Origin: UBA2705 sp963977125
GTDB taxonomy: Bacteria; Pseudomonadota; Alphaproteobacteria; Micavibrionales; Micavibrionaceae
Assembly: GCA_963977125.1 (NCBI GenBank)
Contig: CAXBNJ010000002.1
Span: 310,001-374,000, forward strand
Reading direction: 5' to 3'
Length of the DNA stretch: 64,000 nucleotides
The notes beneath the pieces were generated by a model. The model was given only the letters and a program-made list of their open reading frames with translations, was not told where the DNA came from and ran no database searches. Positions 18,569-27,594 of this stretch are shown piece by piece; the first letter of the stretch is position 1; the number at the start of each line of letters is the position of its first letter. A program made the position numbers and the translations under genes.

Positions 18569-19261
18569 ATGATCAAATTATATGATTATTTCCGCGCCTC
18601 AAGCTGTTATCGCCTGCGCATGGCCTTGAACCTTAAGGGTTTAGAGTATGAGGCTATTACTGTTGATTTGCTTAAGGGTGAGCATAACGCGCCCGCATAT
18701 AAAGCGATCAACCCTTTGGGTACAGTACCGTATTTTATTGATGACGCAACTAAAGATAAAATAGAGCTAAACCAGAGCCTTGCGATCATGCAATATTTGG
18801 ATAATCAATACCCTGATGTAAAGCTCGTCTTTGGGGATGCGGGGCAGCAAGCTTATATTTGGCAGCTCGCTTTACTTATCGCCACCGATATCCACCCTTT
18901 TGGCGCGCCGCAAGTTTGGCGTAAATATTTAATGGGTATTTTAGAAGCCAGCCAAGATCAAGCCGATCAATGGATCGAGCATTGGATTACGCGCGGCCTT
19001 GGCGTCTACGAAGATTTACTAATGAAAAGTGGTGAAATGGGCGAATTTAGCTGCGGGAATCAAATCTCCATGGCTGATATATGCTTATTACCACAGCTCT
19101 ATAATGCGCGCCGCTATAAAATTGATCTAAATCCATATCCGAATCTTACGCGCATAGAAAAAAACATGCTGCATATAGAGGCGATACAAAATTCTACCCC
19201 CGAGGCGCATAAGTCTGCACCAGAAGGTTTTGAACAAATTCACGGCGCAAATATGATATAA
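18569..19261 (+). CDS. maiA: Maleylacetoacetate isomerase
   Basis: This is a zeta-class glutathione transferase that isomerises maleylacetoacetate to fumarylacetoacetate. The ATG at 18569 gives 230 residues beginning MIKLYDYFRASSCYRLRMAL, with the SSCxR motif of the family active site. GTVPYFID and LNQSLAIMQYLD are the glutathione-site segments. The frame is open upstream inside fahA, but the family N-terminus begins at this ATG. Confidence 0.93.
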   Translation: MIKLYDYFRASSCYRLRMALNLKGLEYEAITVDLLKGEHNAPAYKAINPLGTVPYFIDDATKDKIELNQSLAIMQYLDNQYPDVKLVFGDAGQQAYIWQLALLIATDIHPFGAPQVWRKYLMGILEASQDQADQWIEHWITRGLGVYEDLLMKSGEMGEFSCGNQISMADICLLPQLYNARRYKIDLNPYPNLTRIEKNMLHIEAIQNSTPEAHKSAPEGFEQIHGANMI

Positions 19262-19301
19262 TAAAAAGCATAGCCAAGGCAGGGATATAGACAGGGGTAT
19301 A

Positions 19302-20093
19302 ATGGGAAAAACGTCGCAATACACATCAAGAACGCCCGATGAACAGGGACTGATCCACTGGAGTGATGATGAAAATCAAATCTGGTCTGATCTTGCCACG
19401 CGCCAGTTAGACTGCGTCGAAGGCAAAGCTTGCGACGAATATTTACACGGCCTCGATATTTTACAATTTGCCCAAGGGCGCATTCCGCAATTACCAGAAA
19501 TAAACACTGTTTTGAGGGCTCAAACGGGCTGGGAAGTTTATCCTGTCCCCGCACTTATTAGCTTTGATAAATTCTTTGCCCTATTGGCTGATAAGAAATT
19601 CCCTGCCGCGACCTTTATTCGTAGCCGCGCAGAGTTTGATTATTTGCAAGAACCCGACATTTTTCACGAAATATTTGGCCATTGCGCCATGCTGACCAAC
19701 CCTGCTTTTGCTGAGTTTACGCATATATATGGCAAAATTGGCTTAGCTGCTGATCCGAAAGATCGTGTTTGGCTGGCGCGGCTTTATTGGTTCACGGTTG
19801 AGTTTGGTTTGATGCAAACAGATCAAGGCCTTCGAATTTATGGCGGCGGTATATTATCCTCTCCGGCCGAAACCGATTATGCCTTTAGCTCGGACAAGCC
19901 AATACGTAAGCCCTTAGATATCATAGATGTCCTGCGCACGCCATATCGCATTGATATTATGCAGCCCATTTACTTCACCATTAACGGCATAGAAGATCTT
20001 TATGATATTGCCCATGTTGATATAATTGGTAAATTAAGAATGGCGCAAGAACTTGGCCTACACACGCCGCTATATCCACCAAAAGATCAGTGA
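19302..20093 (+). CDS. phhA: Phenylalanine 4-monooxygenase
   Basis: This pterin- and iron-dependent hydroxylase converts phenylalanine to tyrosine. The 263 residues match bacterial single-domain enzymes. Iron ligands are visible: the two histidines in EPDIFHEIFGHCAML and the glutamate in LYWFTVEFGLM. It sits 41 bases after maiA, so the operon takes phenylalanine as well as tyrosine down to fumarate. phhB, which recycles its cofactor, follows. Confidence 0.95.
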   Translation: MGKTSQYTSRTPDEQGLIHWSDDENQIWSDLATRQLDCVEGKACDEYLHGLDILQFAQGRIPQLPEINTVLRAQTGWEVYPVPALISFDKFFALLADKKFPAATFIRSRAEFDYLQEPDIFHEIFGHCAMLTNPAFAEFTHIYGKIGLAADPKDRVWLARLYWFTVEFGLMQTDQGLRIYGGGILSSPAETDYAFSSDKPIRKPLDIIDVLRTPYRIDIMQPIYFTINGIEDLYDIAHVDIIGKLRMAQELGLHTPLYPPKDQ

Positions 20094-20182
20094 CCTGAAT
20101 AGAAGCGACAGCTACACTCGACACGAAGACTTCAATATTTATTATTAAACACACCCATTAACGACAAGCAGGAGAAGACACA

Positions 20183-20527
20183 ATGTCCGGTTTAACAAAA
20201 GAATCATGCACCGCATGCCATGGCGGCGCGGTCGCGGCGACCAAAGACGAAATCAAAACCATGGCCAAGGACATTCCTGAATGGATGGTTTTTGATACGG
20301 ATAGCATAGATATGTTAGAGCGTGTCTTCACGTTCAAAAACTGGCGCCAAGCCCAAGCTTTCGCCGAAAAAATCGGTGCTATGGCGGAAGCCGAAATGCA
20401 CCATCCAGCATTATTGATCGAATGGGGTAAAGTTAAAGTCACATGGTGGACACACGCCGTTGAAGGCCTGCATAAAAATGACTTTATCTGCGCAGCAAAA
20501 ACCGATGAAATATATAATGCGGCCTAA
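20183..20527 (+). CDS. phhB: 4a-hydroxytetrahydrobiopterin dehydratase
   Basis: This enzyme dehydrates the pterin carbinolamine released by PhhA so the cofactor can be reduced again. The 114 residues carry the family core AEMHHPALLIEWGKVKVTWW followed by THAVEGLHKNDF. GCAGGAGAAG precedes the ATG. It is the last gene of the plus-strand Phe/Tyr operon and ends at a bidirectional terminator. Confidence 0.94.
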   Translation: MSGLTKESCTACHGGAVAATKDEIKTMAKDIPEWMVFDTDSIDMLERVFTFKNWRQAQAFAEKIGAMAEAEMHHPALLIEWGKVKVTWWTHAVEGLHKNDFICAAKTDEIYNAA

Positions 20528-20530
20528 TAT

Positions 20531-20571
20531 AAAAAAACAGCGGCCTCATAAATAGGACCGCTGTTTTTTTT
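20531..20571. terminator. Bidirectional terminator between phhB and the minus-strand unknown genes
   Basis: A stem CAGCGG-CC/GG-A-CCGCTG is flanked by an A-run on the left and a T-run on the right, so both strands show a GC hairpin followed by at least seven U. It separates convergent transcripts. Confidence 0.92.
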
Positions 20572-20588
20572 AATTCTGTTCAACGCAA

Positions 20589-21023
20589 TCATTCAAATAA
20601 GTTTCGCGCGACATAAACACCCTTTTTCACTTCAGCGCTTTTATCCTCAGATGCATTCCAAGCCCGCACGATTGACTCATGCAAAAGAGTTTGAAATTCA
20701 GAAGGCACTTCATCTAAATCCAAGCCGTCAGACATAATAGAAACAAGCAAGTCTCTAGAAATAAGCTGATTCTTTGAGAAGCCTGGATAGGCGCCAACCT
20801 TGATATACATGTCACTTTCAAATAAATCGTCTGTTTTCTCAGAGCTCCGATTAAAAAGGGCGCTTAAAATTTTTGCTGGATTATCCAACAGATATAATCG
20901 CAGCTTATCAGCGACACTAAACGTCGCGCACTCCTCCCCATAATGCTTATAATACTCGCCAAAATTAGCCGTCTTATCAGCCATTTCGTTAAATATCTGT
21001 CTATATGTTTTTTCTATACTCAT
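20589..21023 (-). CDS. Unknown protein C of a three-gene related cluster
   Basis: I do not recognise this 144-residue soluble protein. Near its N-terminus the segment DKLRLYLLDNPAKILSAL resembles NKLKLYLADLPAAVSAVF in the gene at 21722-22318 and EKLGVFLDGIPAFMTANL in the gene at 21075-21695. GAAGGAAC lies 7 bases upstream of the ATG. It is the last gene before the bidirectional terminator. It has no signal peptide or membrane segment and no visible catalytic motif. Confidence 0.7.
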   Translation of the reverse strand: MSIEKTYRQIFNEMADKTANFGEYYKHYGEECATFSVADKLRLYLLDNPAKILSALFNRSSEKTDDLFESDMYIKVGAYPGFSKNQLISRDLLVSIMSDGLDLDEVPSEFQTLLHESIVRAWNASEDKSAEVKKGVYVARNLFE

Positions 21024-21074
21024 TTTTAAGTTCCTTCTATTTGATCCATCATTATTTTCGTAAGTTAGGCCATA

Positions 21075-21695
21075 TTACAACCCGTGCTTAAAACGAGAAT
21101 TCAACTTCTTATCAAATTCAGCGCATTTAATACTGTTATCAGCCCCGAATTCTGGGTTGCTCGTAATGGGATAGATTGACATTGTGTTAAACGAGACCAC
21201 AACACCACGGCCACCTTGGAAAGATCCGTTCGCGTAAGTGCCATGACGTGGCAAATTATCAAACCCACCAAAGCTCACTTCAACATTATAGGCCATCGCT
21301 ACATCGTGAATAGCGTTAAATTTATCCGACAAACTTGCCATCTCAGCGACTGTAAATTGCGAAGGATCAACCATATCACTACCATTTGAATATGTATGAA
21401 AGCCTTTAATTATGTGCTTATCCTTCAGTAATTGAAACATATTGCGATACGAGCCTAAATCAGGAAGCATAAAATCAACCACTCTTTTGCAATGAACATC
21501 TGAATTAAAATTACTTTTAATCTTAGTGATCGTCTCTTCAAGATTCGCCGTCATAAACGCGGGAATACCATCCAAAAAAACGCCTAGCTTCTCAAGGTCT
21601 GCTGCGCGAGCGACCTCTTGTTCTGTTGGCTCATTTGTGCTTCTGCCTTCTAAAACATCAGCTAAAAACGTCCAAAACTTTCTTCTCTCTGACAT
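21075..21695 (-). CDS. Unknown protein B of a three-gene related cluster
   Basis: This 206-residue protein belongs to no family I recognise. Its C-terminal half parallels the product of 21722-22318: KFNAIHDVAMAYNVEVSF against AFDALHDVALKYGCAFSP, and VVVSFNTMSIYPITSNPEF against LSIAFNRYAPYRIFNHPRY. Both then end with a DN...L.SR.K pattern. GAGGAG is 8 bases upstream of the ATG. It lacks membrane segments, is probably cytoplasmic, and lies 51 bases upstream of gene C. Confidence 0.75.
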   Translation of the reverse strand: MSERRKFWTFLADVLEGRSTNEPTEQEVARAADLEKLGVFLDGIPAFMTANLEETITKIKSNFNSDVHCKRVVDFMLPDLGSYRNMFQLLKDKHIIKGFHTYSNGSDMVDPSQFTVAEMASLSDKFNAIHDVAMAYNVEVSFGGFDNLPRHGTYANGSFQGGRGVVVSFNTMSIYPITSNPEFGADNSIKCAEFDKKLNSRFKHGL

Positions 21696-21721
21696 TATTT
21701 ATCTCCTCAATATATGTCTTA

Positions 21722-22318
21722 TTACCACCGTGGTGTTGATGATATTTCTTGTTTAATTCGTGAATGCAAATCCACACGAAGATCATGCTGAACGTCATTG
21801 TCAAAACGATCATAGCGCGGGTGGTTGAAAATGCGATAAGGGGCGTAACGGTTAAAAGCTATAGATAAGCCCTGCTCTTTATCTTCGTTTGCAGCGGCTT
21901 GCTCTAGTAACTCTTGCGGATTTGAAGGGCTGAACGCACAGCCATATTTCAACGCCACATCATGAAGCGCATCAAAAGCCCCTTGTAGCGCCGCTATATT
22001 TTTCTTATTTAAAACTTCAGGGTTAACGCTGAGTGTGTGTTTATCCAAAACAGGGAATGCCCGTTGCTCTTGATGATCAAGAACAATAAAAACATTCAAA
22101 TTATTCGTTACGGTAGAAAAAGCCTTGCGTAGCTTCTGTTTTGCACTCTCTGCGCCATAATCTGCATCAAGCCGCGCCGCGGCATCAACAATATCCGCTT
22201 CAAAAACAGCCGAAACCGCAGCAGGCAGATCAGCCAGATAAAGCTTCAGCTTATTAAAATCGGCTTTATTCGCCTGATTACGTTTGAAATGCGCTGTAAG
22301 TCGAGACATACCCAGCAT
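21722..22318 (-). CDS. Unknown protein A of a three-gene related cluster
   Basis: This 198-residue protein is unrecognised and clearly related to its downstream neighbour over the (F)xAxHDVAxxY block and the C-terminus. GGGAGA precedes the ATG. It starts only 59 bases after the hmgA stop on the same strand with no terminator visible, so it is probably cotranscribed with hmgA. That position is the only functional hint. The family may be a lineage-specific expansion. Confidence 0.75.
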   Translation of the reverse strand: MLGMSRLTAHFKRNQANKADFNKLKLYLADLPAAVSAVFEADIVDAAARLDADYGAESAKQKLRKAFSTVTNNLNVFIVLDHQEQRAFPVLDKHTLSVNPEVLNKKNIAALQGAFDALHDVALKYGCAFSPSNPQELLEQAAANEDKEQGLSIAFNRYAPYRIFNHPRYDRFDNDVQHDLRVDLHSRIKQEISSTPRW

Positions 22319-22377
22319 AAAAATCTCCCTATATAAAAAAGGAATACTAATGCGCTGCTGTGGTTATGTCAAGATGG

Positions 22378-23682
22378 CTATTTCGTAAAATTATTCGTTA
22401 AATCCTGCCAAACAGCCGCGTACTCTTCTTGGCGTTGCTCACATTTCATCGCTTGCGCCGTTGGGCGCATAATATAGCGGCTTTCAAACATAAAGGCCGT
22501 CCCTTCATTCATATATGTGGGCTCTAATTTTGCGGCGCTAGCTTTGTCAAACGTTGCTCCATCAGGGCCATGCGCTGACATGCAATTATGCAGGGAATAA
22601 CCGCCCGCCTCAAAGCCATCAGCTTTACCATCATAGGCGCCATTAATCATACCCATAAATTCACTCATAATATTGCGGTGGAAATAAGGCGGTCGGAAGG
22701 TGTTTTCTGCTACAATCCAGCGCGGCGGGAAGATCACAAAATCGACATTTGCCGTGCCCGCAATTGCGCTTGGTGAAGTAAGTACGGTGAAAATTGACGG
22801 GTCGAGGTGATCGAAGCTTACAGAATTCACCGTATTAAAATGCGCCAAATCATATTTATAAGGCGCGTAATTACCATGCCAAGCCACAACATTAAGGGGG
22901 GAGGCTTGTAACGGCGCTTGCCAAAGCTTGCCTGCAAATTTACACAATTGCGTAAACGCATTTTTTTCATCTTCATAAGCCGCGATGGGCGTTAAAAAAT
23001 CGCGTGCATTAGCAAGGCCATTTGCGCCAATCGGGCCACGCTCTGGCAATTCTAGCGGCGCGCCATAATTCTCGCATATATAGCCGCTTATTGCAGCTGT
23101 ATCTGCCGCCAAATCTACAGCAAATTTAATGCCGCGGGGAATCACGGCAATTTCACCTGGCTGAATATCAATCACGCCCATTTCTGTACGTAAAATAAGT
23201 GCGCCTCGTTGTGGGACAATTAAAAATTCACCATCAGCATTATAAAAATACCGCTTATTATCCCCCATAGATATATTGGCTTGATAGAGGTGAACTGCCA
23301 GGCCGCTCCATTCATCAATATTGCCATTTCCGGCTATCGTGTATATGCCATCGATAAAATCTGTTTGTTTGCTTAATGGGGATGGCGCACTCCAACGTAA
23401 CTGATTGGGGGATACTTCACTGTCCATAAAGGGGGGCGTCAGAAAATGCGCATTAGTGCTATAGGCGGTAAAAGAACCGTGACAAACAGAAGGCTGTAAA
23501 CGGTAAAACCAACTGCGTTTATTCTGGGCTTTCGGTGCCGTAAAAGCTGAGCCTGATATTTGCTCTGCATAAAGGCCGTAAGGACATTTCTGGGGTGTGT
23601 TCTGACCAACGGGCAATGCGCCCTTCTTAGCTTCTGTTGCGAATTCATTGCCAAACCCGCTCATATACATGCTTTTATCCAT
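22378..23682 (-). CDS. hmgA: Homogentisate 1,2-dioxygenase
   Basis: This Fe(II) ring-cleaving enzyme turns homogentisate into maleylacetoacetate. The frame is open upstream, but the family N-terminus is MxxYMSGFGNEFATEA, so I place the start at the ATG at 23682 (434 residues), with AGGGG about 8 bases upstream. Conserved segments include NISMGDNKRYFYNADGEFL, VIPRGIKFAVDL, PPRWIVAENTFRPPYFHRN and the iron-binding HNCMSAHGPDGATF. It is on the strand opposite the other tyrosine genes and completes the pathway. Confidence 0.95.
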   Translation of the reverse strand: MDKSMYMSGFGNEFATEAKKGALPVGQNTPQKCPYGLYAEQISGSAFTAPKAQNKRSWFYRLQPSVCHGSFTAYSTNAHFLTPPFMDSEVSPNQLRWSAPSPLSKQTDFIDGIYTIAGNGNIDEWSGLAVHLYQANISMGDNKRYFYNADGEFLIVPQRGALILRTEMGVIDIQPGEIAVIPRGIKFAVDLAADTAAISGYICENYGAPLELPERGPIGANGLANARDFLTPIAAYEDEKNAFTQLCKFAGKLWQAPLQASPLNVVAWHGNYAPYKYDLAHFNTVNSVSFDHLDPSIFTVLTSPSAIAGTANVDFVIFPPRWIVAENTFRPPYFHRNIMSEFMGMINGAYDGKADGFEAGGYSLHNCMSAHGPDGATFDKASAAKLEPTYMNEGTAFMFESRYIMRPTAQAMKCEQRQEEYAAVWQDLTNNFTK

Positions 23683-23788
23683 ACGAAAACCCCTGTGAAA
23701 TAGTTTATAACTGTATTCTACAGGGCGAAAGCTTTGCAAGCAAGACGATCTCAATTAAGACGGATCAAGCGATGGTTTTATTGGAAAA

Positions 23789-24169
23789 CTAGCTGACTAA
23801 AACAGATTCCAAATAACGAACAGAATCTGCAGATAAAGGTTTTTGCTGATATTCTTTAACAAAAGCAAAACGCATAGCGGCTTCTTTGTCTTGTTCTTGA
23901 TTTGAGGAGGTCAGCATAACCACAACGCTGGCTGGGTTATCATAGATAGAATTATACTCAATCAAGAATTCGTGACCATTCATGCGCGGCATGTTAATAT
24001 CTAAAAGGATAAGTTCAGGGGGCGTGTCTAAAGTGGCCAGAATTTCTAAACCTTCTTTGCCATCATAGGCTTTAATGATTTCGATGGAACTATTATGCTC
24101 CTCCAAAACACACGAACAAATAAACTGATCCGTTTCACTATCATCTATAACTAATACACGCTGTATCAT
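23789..24169 (-). CDS. Single-domain response regulator
   Basis: The protein is a lone receiver domain of 126 residues (MIQRVLVIDDSETDQFIC, then LILLDINMPRMNGHEFL with the phospho-acceptor Asp, VVMLTSS and a conserved Lys in EYQQKPLSADS). GAGGGTGA just before the ATG at 24169 decides the start. There is no output domain and no adjacent histidine kinase. The sequence resembles receivers of the CheY/Rcp1 type. Its partner and process are unknown. Confidence 0.88.
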   Translation of the reverse strand: MIQRVLVIDDSETDQFICSCVLEEHNSSIEIIKAYDGKEGLEILATLDTPPELILLDINMPRMNGHEFLIEYNSIYDNPASVVVMLTSSNQEQDKEAAMRFAFVKEYQQKPLSADSVRYLESVLVS

Positions 24170-24314
24170 TTCACCCTCACCACATCGAATCAAACCAACC
24201 CCATTGTAATATAATACGTATATATGATTACGATTACATTAAAATAAATATACAAAACCTTACCTTTTTGCTAAGTAAAAAGATAGTTTTTTTTACCCCA
24301 TTAAGGTTATAACG

Positions 24315-25532
24315 ATGTCACAAAATCAAAAAAATGCGCTTTCGCGCTTTGACGCACATATCGAATCTGAAATAAAAGCCATTCAAAAAGCAGGGCTTTA
24401 TAAGAATGAGAGAGCGATAACGGGGGCGCAAGGCGCTGAAATAAAAGTTAATAAAGACCGCAGTGTCTTAAATTTTTGTGCCAATAACTATTTAGGGCTC
24501 GCTAATAACCCTGACCTAAAGAGCGCAGCCAAGGTGGCGATTGATAACCATGGTTTTGGCATGGCATCTGTACGGTTTATTTGTGGCACGCAAGATATCC
24601 ATAAAGAGCTCGAGCAACGCATTTCAAAATTCACCCAAAAAGAAGACACAATTCTATATCCCTCGTGCTTTGATGCGAATGGCGGTTTATTTGAAACTTT
24701 ATTTAACGCTGAAGATGCGATTATTAGTGATGCGTTAAACCATGCGAGCATTATTGATGGCATTCGCCTATGTAAAGCCGCGCGCTATCGCTATAATAAT
24801 AGCGACATGGCCGATCTTGAACGCTGCTTACAAGAAGCCAGCACAGCGCGTTATAGAGTCATCGCTACTGATGGCGTGTTTTCTATGGATGGCTATATCG
24901 CAAAACTGCCCGAGATCTGCGCCTTGGCCGAAAAATATGATGCGCTTGTTATGATTGATGACTGCCATGCGGCTGGGTTTATGGGCCCTAACGGTGCAGG
25001 CGCGGCTGATTATCTTGGCGTGCTCGACAAAGTTGATATTATTACAGGCACATTGGGTAAAGCCCTTGGCGGCGCATCTGGTGGGTATATTTCAGCATCT
25101 AAACCGATTATTGATATGCTGCGCCAACGCTCACGTCCTTATTTGTTTTCCAATACCCTCGCCCCCGTCATTGCCGCGACATCGATTGCTGTTCTTGATT
25201 TGCTTGATGAAAAAGGCGCAGCGATGCGCGAAAAACTCCAAGAAAATAGCCGTTATTTCCGCGATGAAATGACTAAATTAGGCTTTGATTTATTGGAAGG
25301 CGACCACCCTATTATTCCCGTCATGTTGTATGATGCGGCGCTAGCCTCTAAATTTGCTGATAAAATGTTGGAACGCGGCGTTTATGTCGTTGGCTTCTCA
25401 TTCCCTGTTGTACCCAAAGGCCAAGCCCGAATTCGCACCCAAATGTCTTGCGCGCATGATAAAGAACATATAGATATAGCTCTAGCCGCCTTTGCTGAAG
25501 TCGGTCGTGAGTTAGGTGTGATAAAGACGTAA
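24315..25532 (+). CDS. kbl: Glycine C-acetyltransferase (2-amino-3-ketobutyrate CoA ligase)
   Basis: This PLP enzyme splits 2-amino-3-ketobutyrate with CoA into glycine and acetyl-CoA. The 405 residues include LNFCANNYLGLANNP, GFGMASVRFICGTQDIH, the cofactor aspartate context VMIDDCHAAGFMGPNGAG and the PLP-lysine segment GTLGKALGGASGGYI. It is directly followed by tdh, which produces its substrate from threonine. Confidence 0.95.
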   Translation: MSQNQKNALSRFDAHIESEIKAIQKAGLYKNERAITGAQGAEIKVNKDRSVLNFCANNYLGLANNPDLKSAAKVAIDNHGFGMASVRFICGTQDIHKELEQRISKFTQKEDTILYPSCFDANGGLFETLFNAEDAIISDALNHASIIDGIRLCKAARYRYNNSDMADLERCLQEASTARYRVIATDGVFSMDGYIAKLPEICALAEKYDALVMIDDCHAAGFMGPNGAGAADYLGVLDKVDIITGTLGKALGGASGGYISASKPIIDMLRQRSRPYLFSNTLAPVIAATSIAVLDLLDEKGAAMREKLQENSRYFRDEMTKLGFDLLEGDHPIIPVMLYDAALASKFADKMLERGVYVVGFSFPVVPKGQARIRTQMSCAHDKEHIDIALAAFAEVGRELGVIKT

Positions 25533-25598
25533 TACACAACGCCAAGGCCGCACTATAATTACGCCGATAACCTCGTCTATTTTAAGGAGCGCTTCACG

Positions 25599-26627
25599 AT
25601 GAAAGCCCTATCTAAATTAAAAGCTGAAACAGGCATTTGGATGATCCATGATGCGGAAATTCCAACGATCAGCCCCAGTGAAGTGCTTATAAAAATAAAA
25701 ACCAGCGCGATATGCGGCACAGATGTTCATATTCACAATTGGGATGAATGGGCACAAAAGACTATTCCCGTCCCGATGATTGTTGGGCATGAATATGTCG
25801 GTGAAGTCGTTGAGGTCGGTAGCGACGTGACAACAATCACCGTCGGTCAACGTGTATCAGGCGAAGGGCACATTGTTTGCGGTCATTGCCGCAACTGCCG
25901 CGGTGGACGTTTACATTTATGCCCAAACACAAAAGGTATTGGCGTTAATATTCAAGGCAGCTTTGCCGAATATTTAAAACTCCCTGCCTCTAATGTTTGC
26001 CCCATTCCAGATGAGATCCCTGATGAAATTGCCGCTATTTTTGACCCTTTTGGCAATGCGGTTCACACAGCCCTCTCTTTTAACCTCGTTGGCGAAGACG
26101 TCTTAATCACAGGGGCTGGCGCTATTGGCATTATGGCGGCCGCCGTATGTCGCCATGCTGGCGCGCGCCATGTGGTTATCACAGATATTAACCCTTATAA
26201 ACTCGAGCTCGCGCGCAAAATGGGCGTTAAACACGCGATTAATGTGCAGGAAACCGATTTAAAAGCCATTATGGCCGAGCTCAATATCGTTGAAGGTTTT
26301 GATGTGGCCCTTGAAATGTCAGGCGCCGCGCCGGCCTTTACAACGATATTAGACACGATTATCCATGGCGGTAAAATTGCGCTTCTGGGTATTCCACCGG
26401 CTGAAATGTCGATTGATTGGAACAAAGTCATCTTTAAAGGCCTCGTTATTAAAGGCATTTATGGCCGCGAAATGTATGAAACATGGCATAAAATGAAGAT
26501 GATGGTTATGGGCGATCTTGATATCAGCCCGATTATCACGCACCAATTCCACATAGATGATTATGAAGAAGCCTTTAAAATCGCATGCTCTGGTCAATCA
26601 GGTAAAGTTCTCCTCAATTGGGAATAA
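25599..26627 (+). CDS. tdh: L-threonine 3-dehydrogenase
   Basis: This zinc-dependent medium-chain dehydrogenase oxidises threonine to 2-amino-3-ketobutyrate with NAD+. The 342 residues contain the catalytic-zinc segment KTSAICGTDVHIHNWDEW, MIVGHEYVGEVVEVG, the structural-zinc cysteines (GHIVCGHCRNCRGGRLHLC) and the NAD site ITGAGAIGIMAAAV. TAAGGAGCG precedes the ATG. It forms a kbl-tdh operon. Confidence 0.95.
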   Translation: MKALSKLKAETGIWMIHDAEIPTISPSEVLIKIKTSAICGTDVHIHNWDEWAQKTIPVPMIVGHEYVGEVVEVGSDVTTITVGQRVSGEGHIVCGHCRNCRGGRLHLCPNTKGIGVNIQGSFAEYLKLPASNVCPIPDEIPDEIAAIFDPFGNAVHTALSFNLVGEDVLITGAGAIGIMAAAVCRHAGARHVVITDINPYKLELARKMGVKHAINVQETDLKAIMAELNIVEGFDVALEMSGAAPAFTTILDTIIHGGKIALLGIPPAEMSIDWNKVIFKGLVIKGIYGREMYETWHKMKMMVMGDLDISPIITHQFHIDDYEEAFKIACSGQSGKVLLNWE

Positions 26628-26641
26628 CGAGATAAACGCTC

Positions 26642-26669
26642 AAAAAAAAGACGCCCCGTTAAGGGCGCC
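26642..26669 (-). terminator. Terminator after the isochorismatase-family gene
   Basis: On the minus strand GGCGCCC pairs with GGGGCGTC (one G-U) and is followed by eight T residues. The hairpin also lies just past the tdh stop but lacks a T-run in that direction. Confidence 0.85.
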
Positions 26670-26681
26670 AGTTATCGGTAT

Positions 26682-26708
26682 TGAGTAGAGTGAGTAGTGT
26701 GAGTAAAG
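26682..26708. repeat. Three tandem 9-bp units (TGAGTARNG)
   Basis: Consecutive copies tgagtagag, tgagtagtg and tgagtaaag lie between the terminator and the stop of the minus-strand hydrolase. They are non-coding and no function is seen. Confidence 0.7.
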
Positions 26709-26730
26709 TCATATAGGCTGGTGTAAACGG

Positions 26731-27414
26731 TTAAGCAGACTTCGCGTATATAGTATGCGGAATCTGTGAAAAATGGGCGCGCTGCGCGTGTTTATGAACA
26801 TGCGTTGCGGCATAATCCACCCCCATGCCATAACTGCCATAATGCTCTTGAATAATGCTCAGGGCTTCGTCAGAACTTTCCTTACGTGCCCAATCACGCT
26901 GTAATTCAAGAAGTAACTGCAGTGAAGTTATCGGCGCGGCACCGGCTTGTTCGGCGCGAGTCATCGCCGCATATTGAGCCTCCGGGCTAACTTCGCCGCA
27001 CGCATCACCGACAATATAAACATCATAATCAGCCTCCAAAGCACTAAGCGCAGGCAGGTTGATACAAACCCCTGTCCAGAGCCCAGAAAAGACTAATTTT
27101 TTACGACCTGATTTTTTAATCGCTGTATGAACATCATTATCTTCCCATAAATTCATGGTTGTGCGTTCAAAAGTATCTTGCTGCAAGACATCCAAAAGCT
27201 CTGGCCAGATATACCCCGAGAAGTTTTCACTTTCGATACTGGTTAAAATTGATGGTATATTAAAACAGGCTGCTGTTTTAGCCATAGCTATCGTGTTGTT
27301 TTTCAACAACTGAGCATCAATAGAACGTACACTAAAAGCCATTTGCGGCTGCTGATCGACAAAGATAAAAAGTGAATTTTCAGGGGTAAGAAGATGTTTA
27401 GAATGAAAGGTCAT
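26731..27414 (-). CDS. Isochorismatase-family cysteine hydrolase
   Basis: This is a 227-residue member of the isochorismatase/nicotinamidase fold. The catalytic triad positions are visible: Asp in FIFVDQQPQM, Lys in KSGRKKLVFSGLW and Cys in GLWTGVCINLPAL. It looks most like YcaC-type hydrolases of unknown substrate rather than a true nicotinamidase. It faces tdh and is transcribed away from hemH. Confidence 0.88.
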   Translation of the reverse strand: MTFHSKHLLTPENSLFIFVDQQPQMAFSVRSIDAQLLKNNTIAMAKTAACFNIPSILTSIESENFSGYIWPELLDVLQQDTFERTTMNLWEDNDVHTAIKKSGRKKLVFSGLWTGVCINLPALSALEADYDVYIVGDACGEVSPEAQYAAMTRAEQAGAAPITSLQLLLELQRDWARKESSDEALSIIQEHYGSYGMGVDYAATHVHKHAQRAHFSQIPHTIYAKSA

Positions 27415-27594
27415 TGCATTATCCTTTATTTGAATAGGGTTTTAAAAAAGAGCAACACATAACAACAGCAACTAAACATCAATAGCGCGCCTTAGCCTAT
27501 AGAGAAAGCATCCCGCTACAGCACATTAAAATGCTATAACGCTTTACTTTGCGCGCAATTGAATTAAATATGTAGTTAGTTTCGCCTAGGAGTA

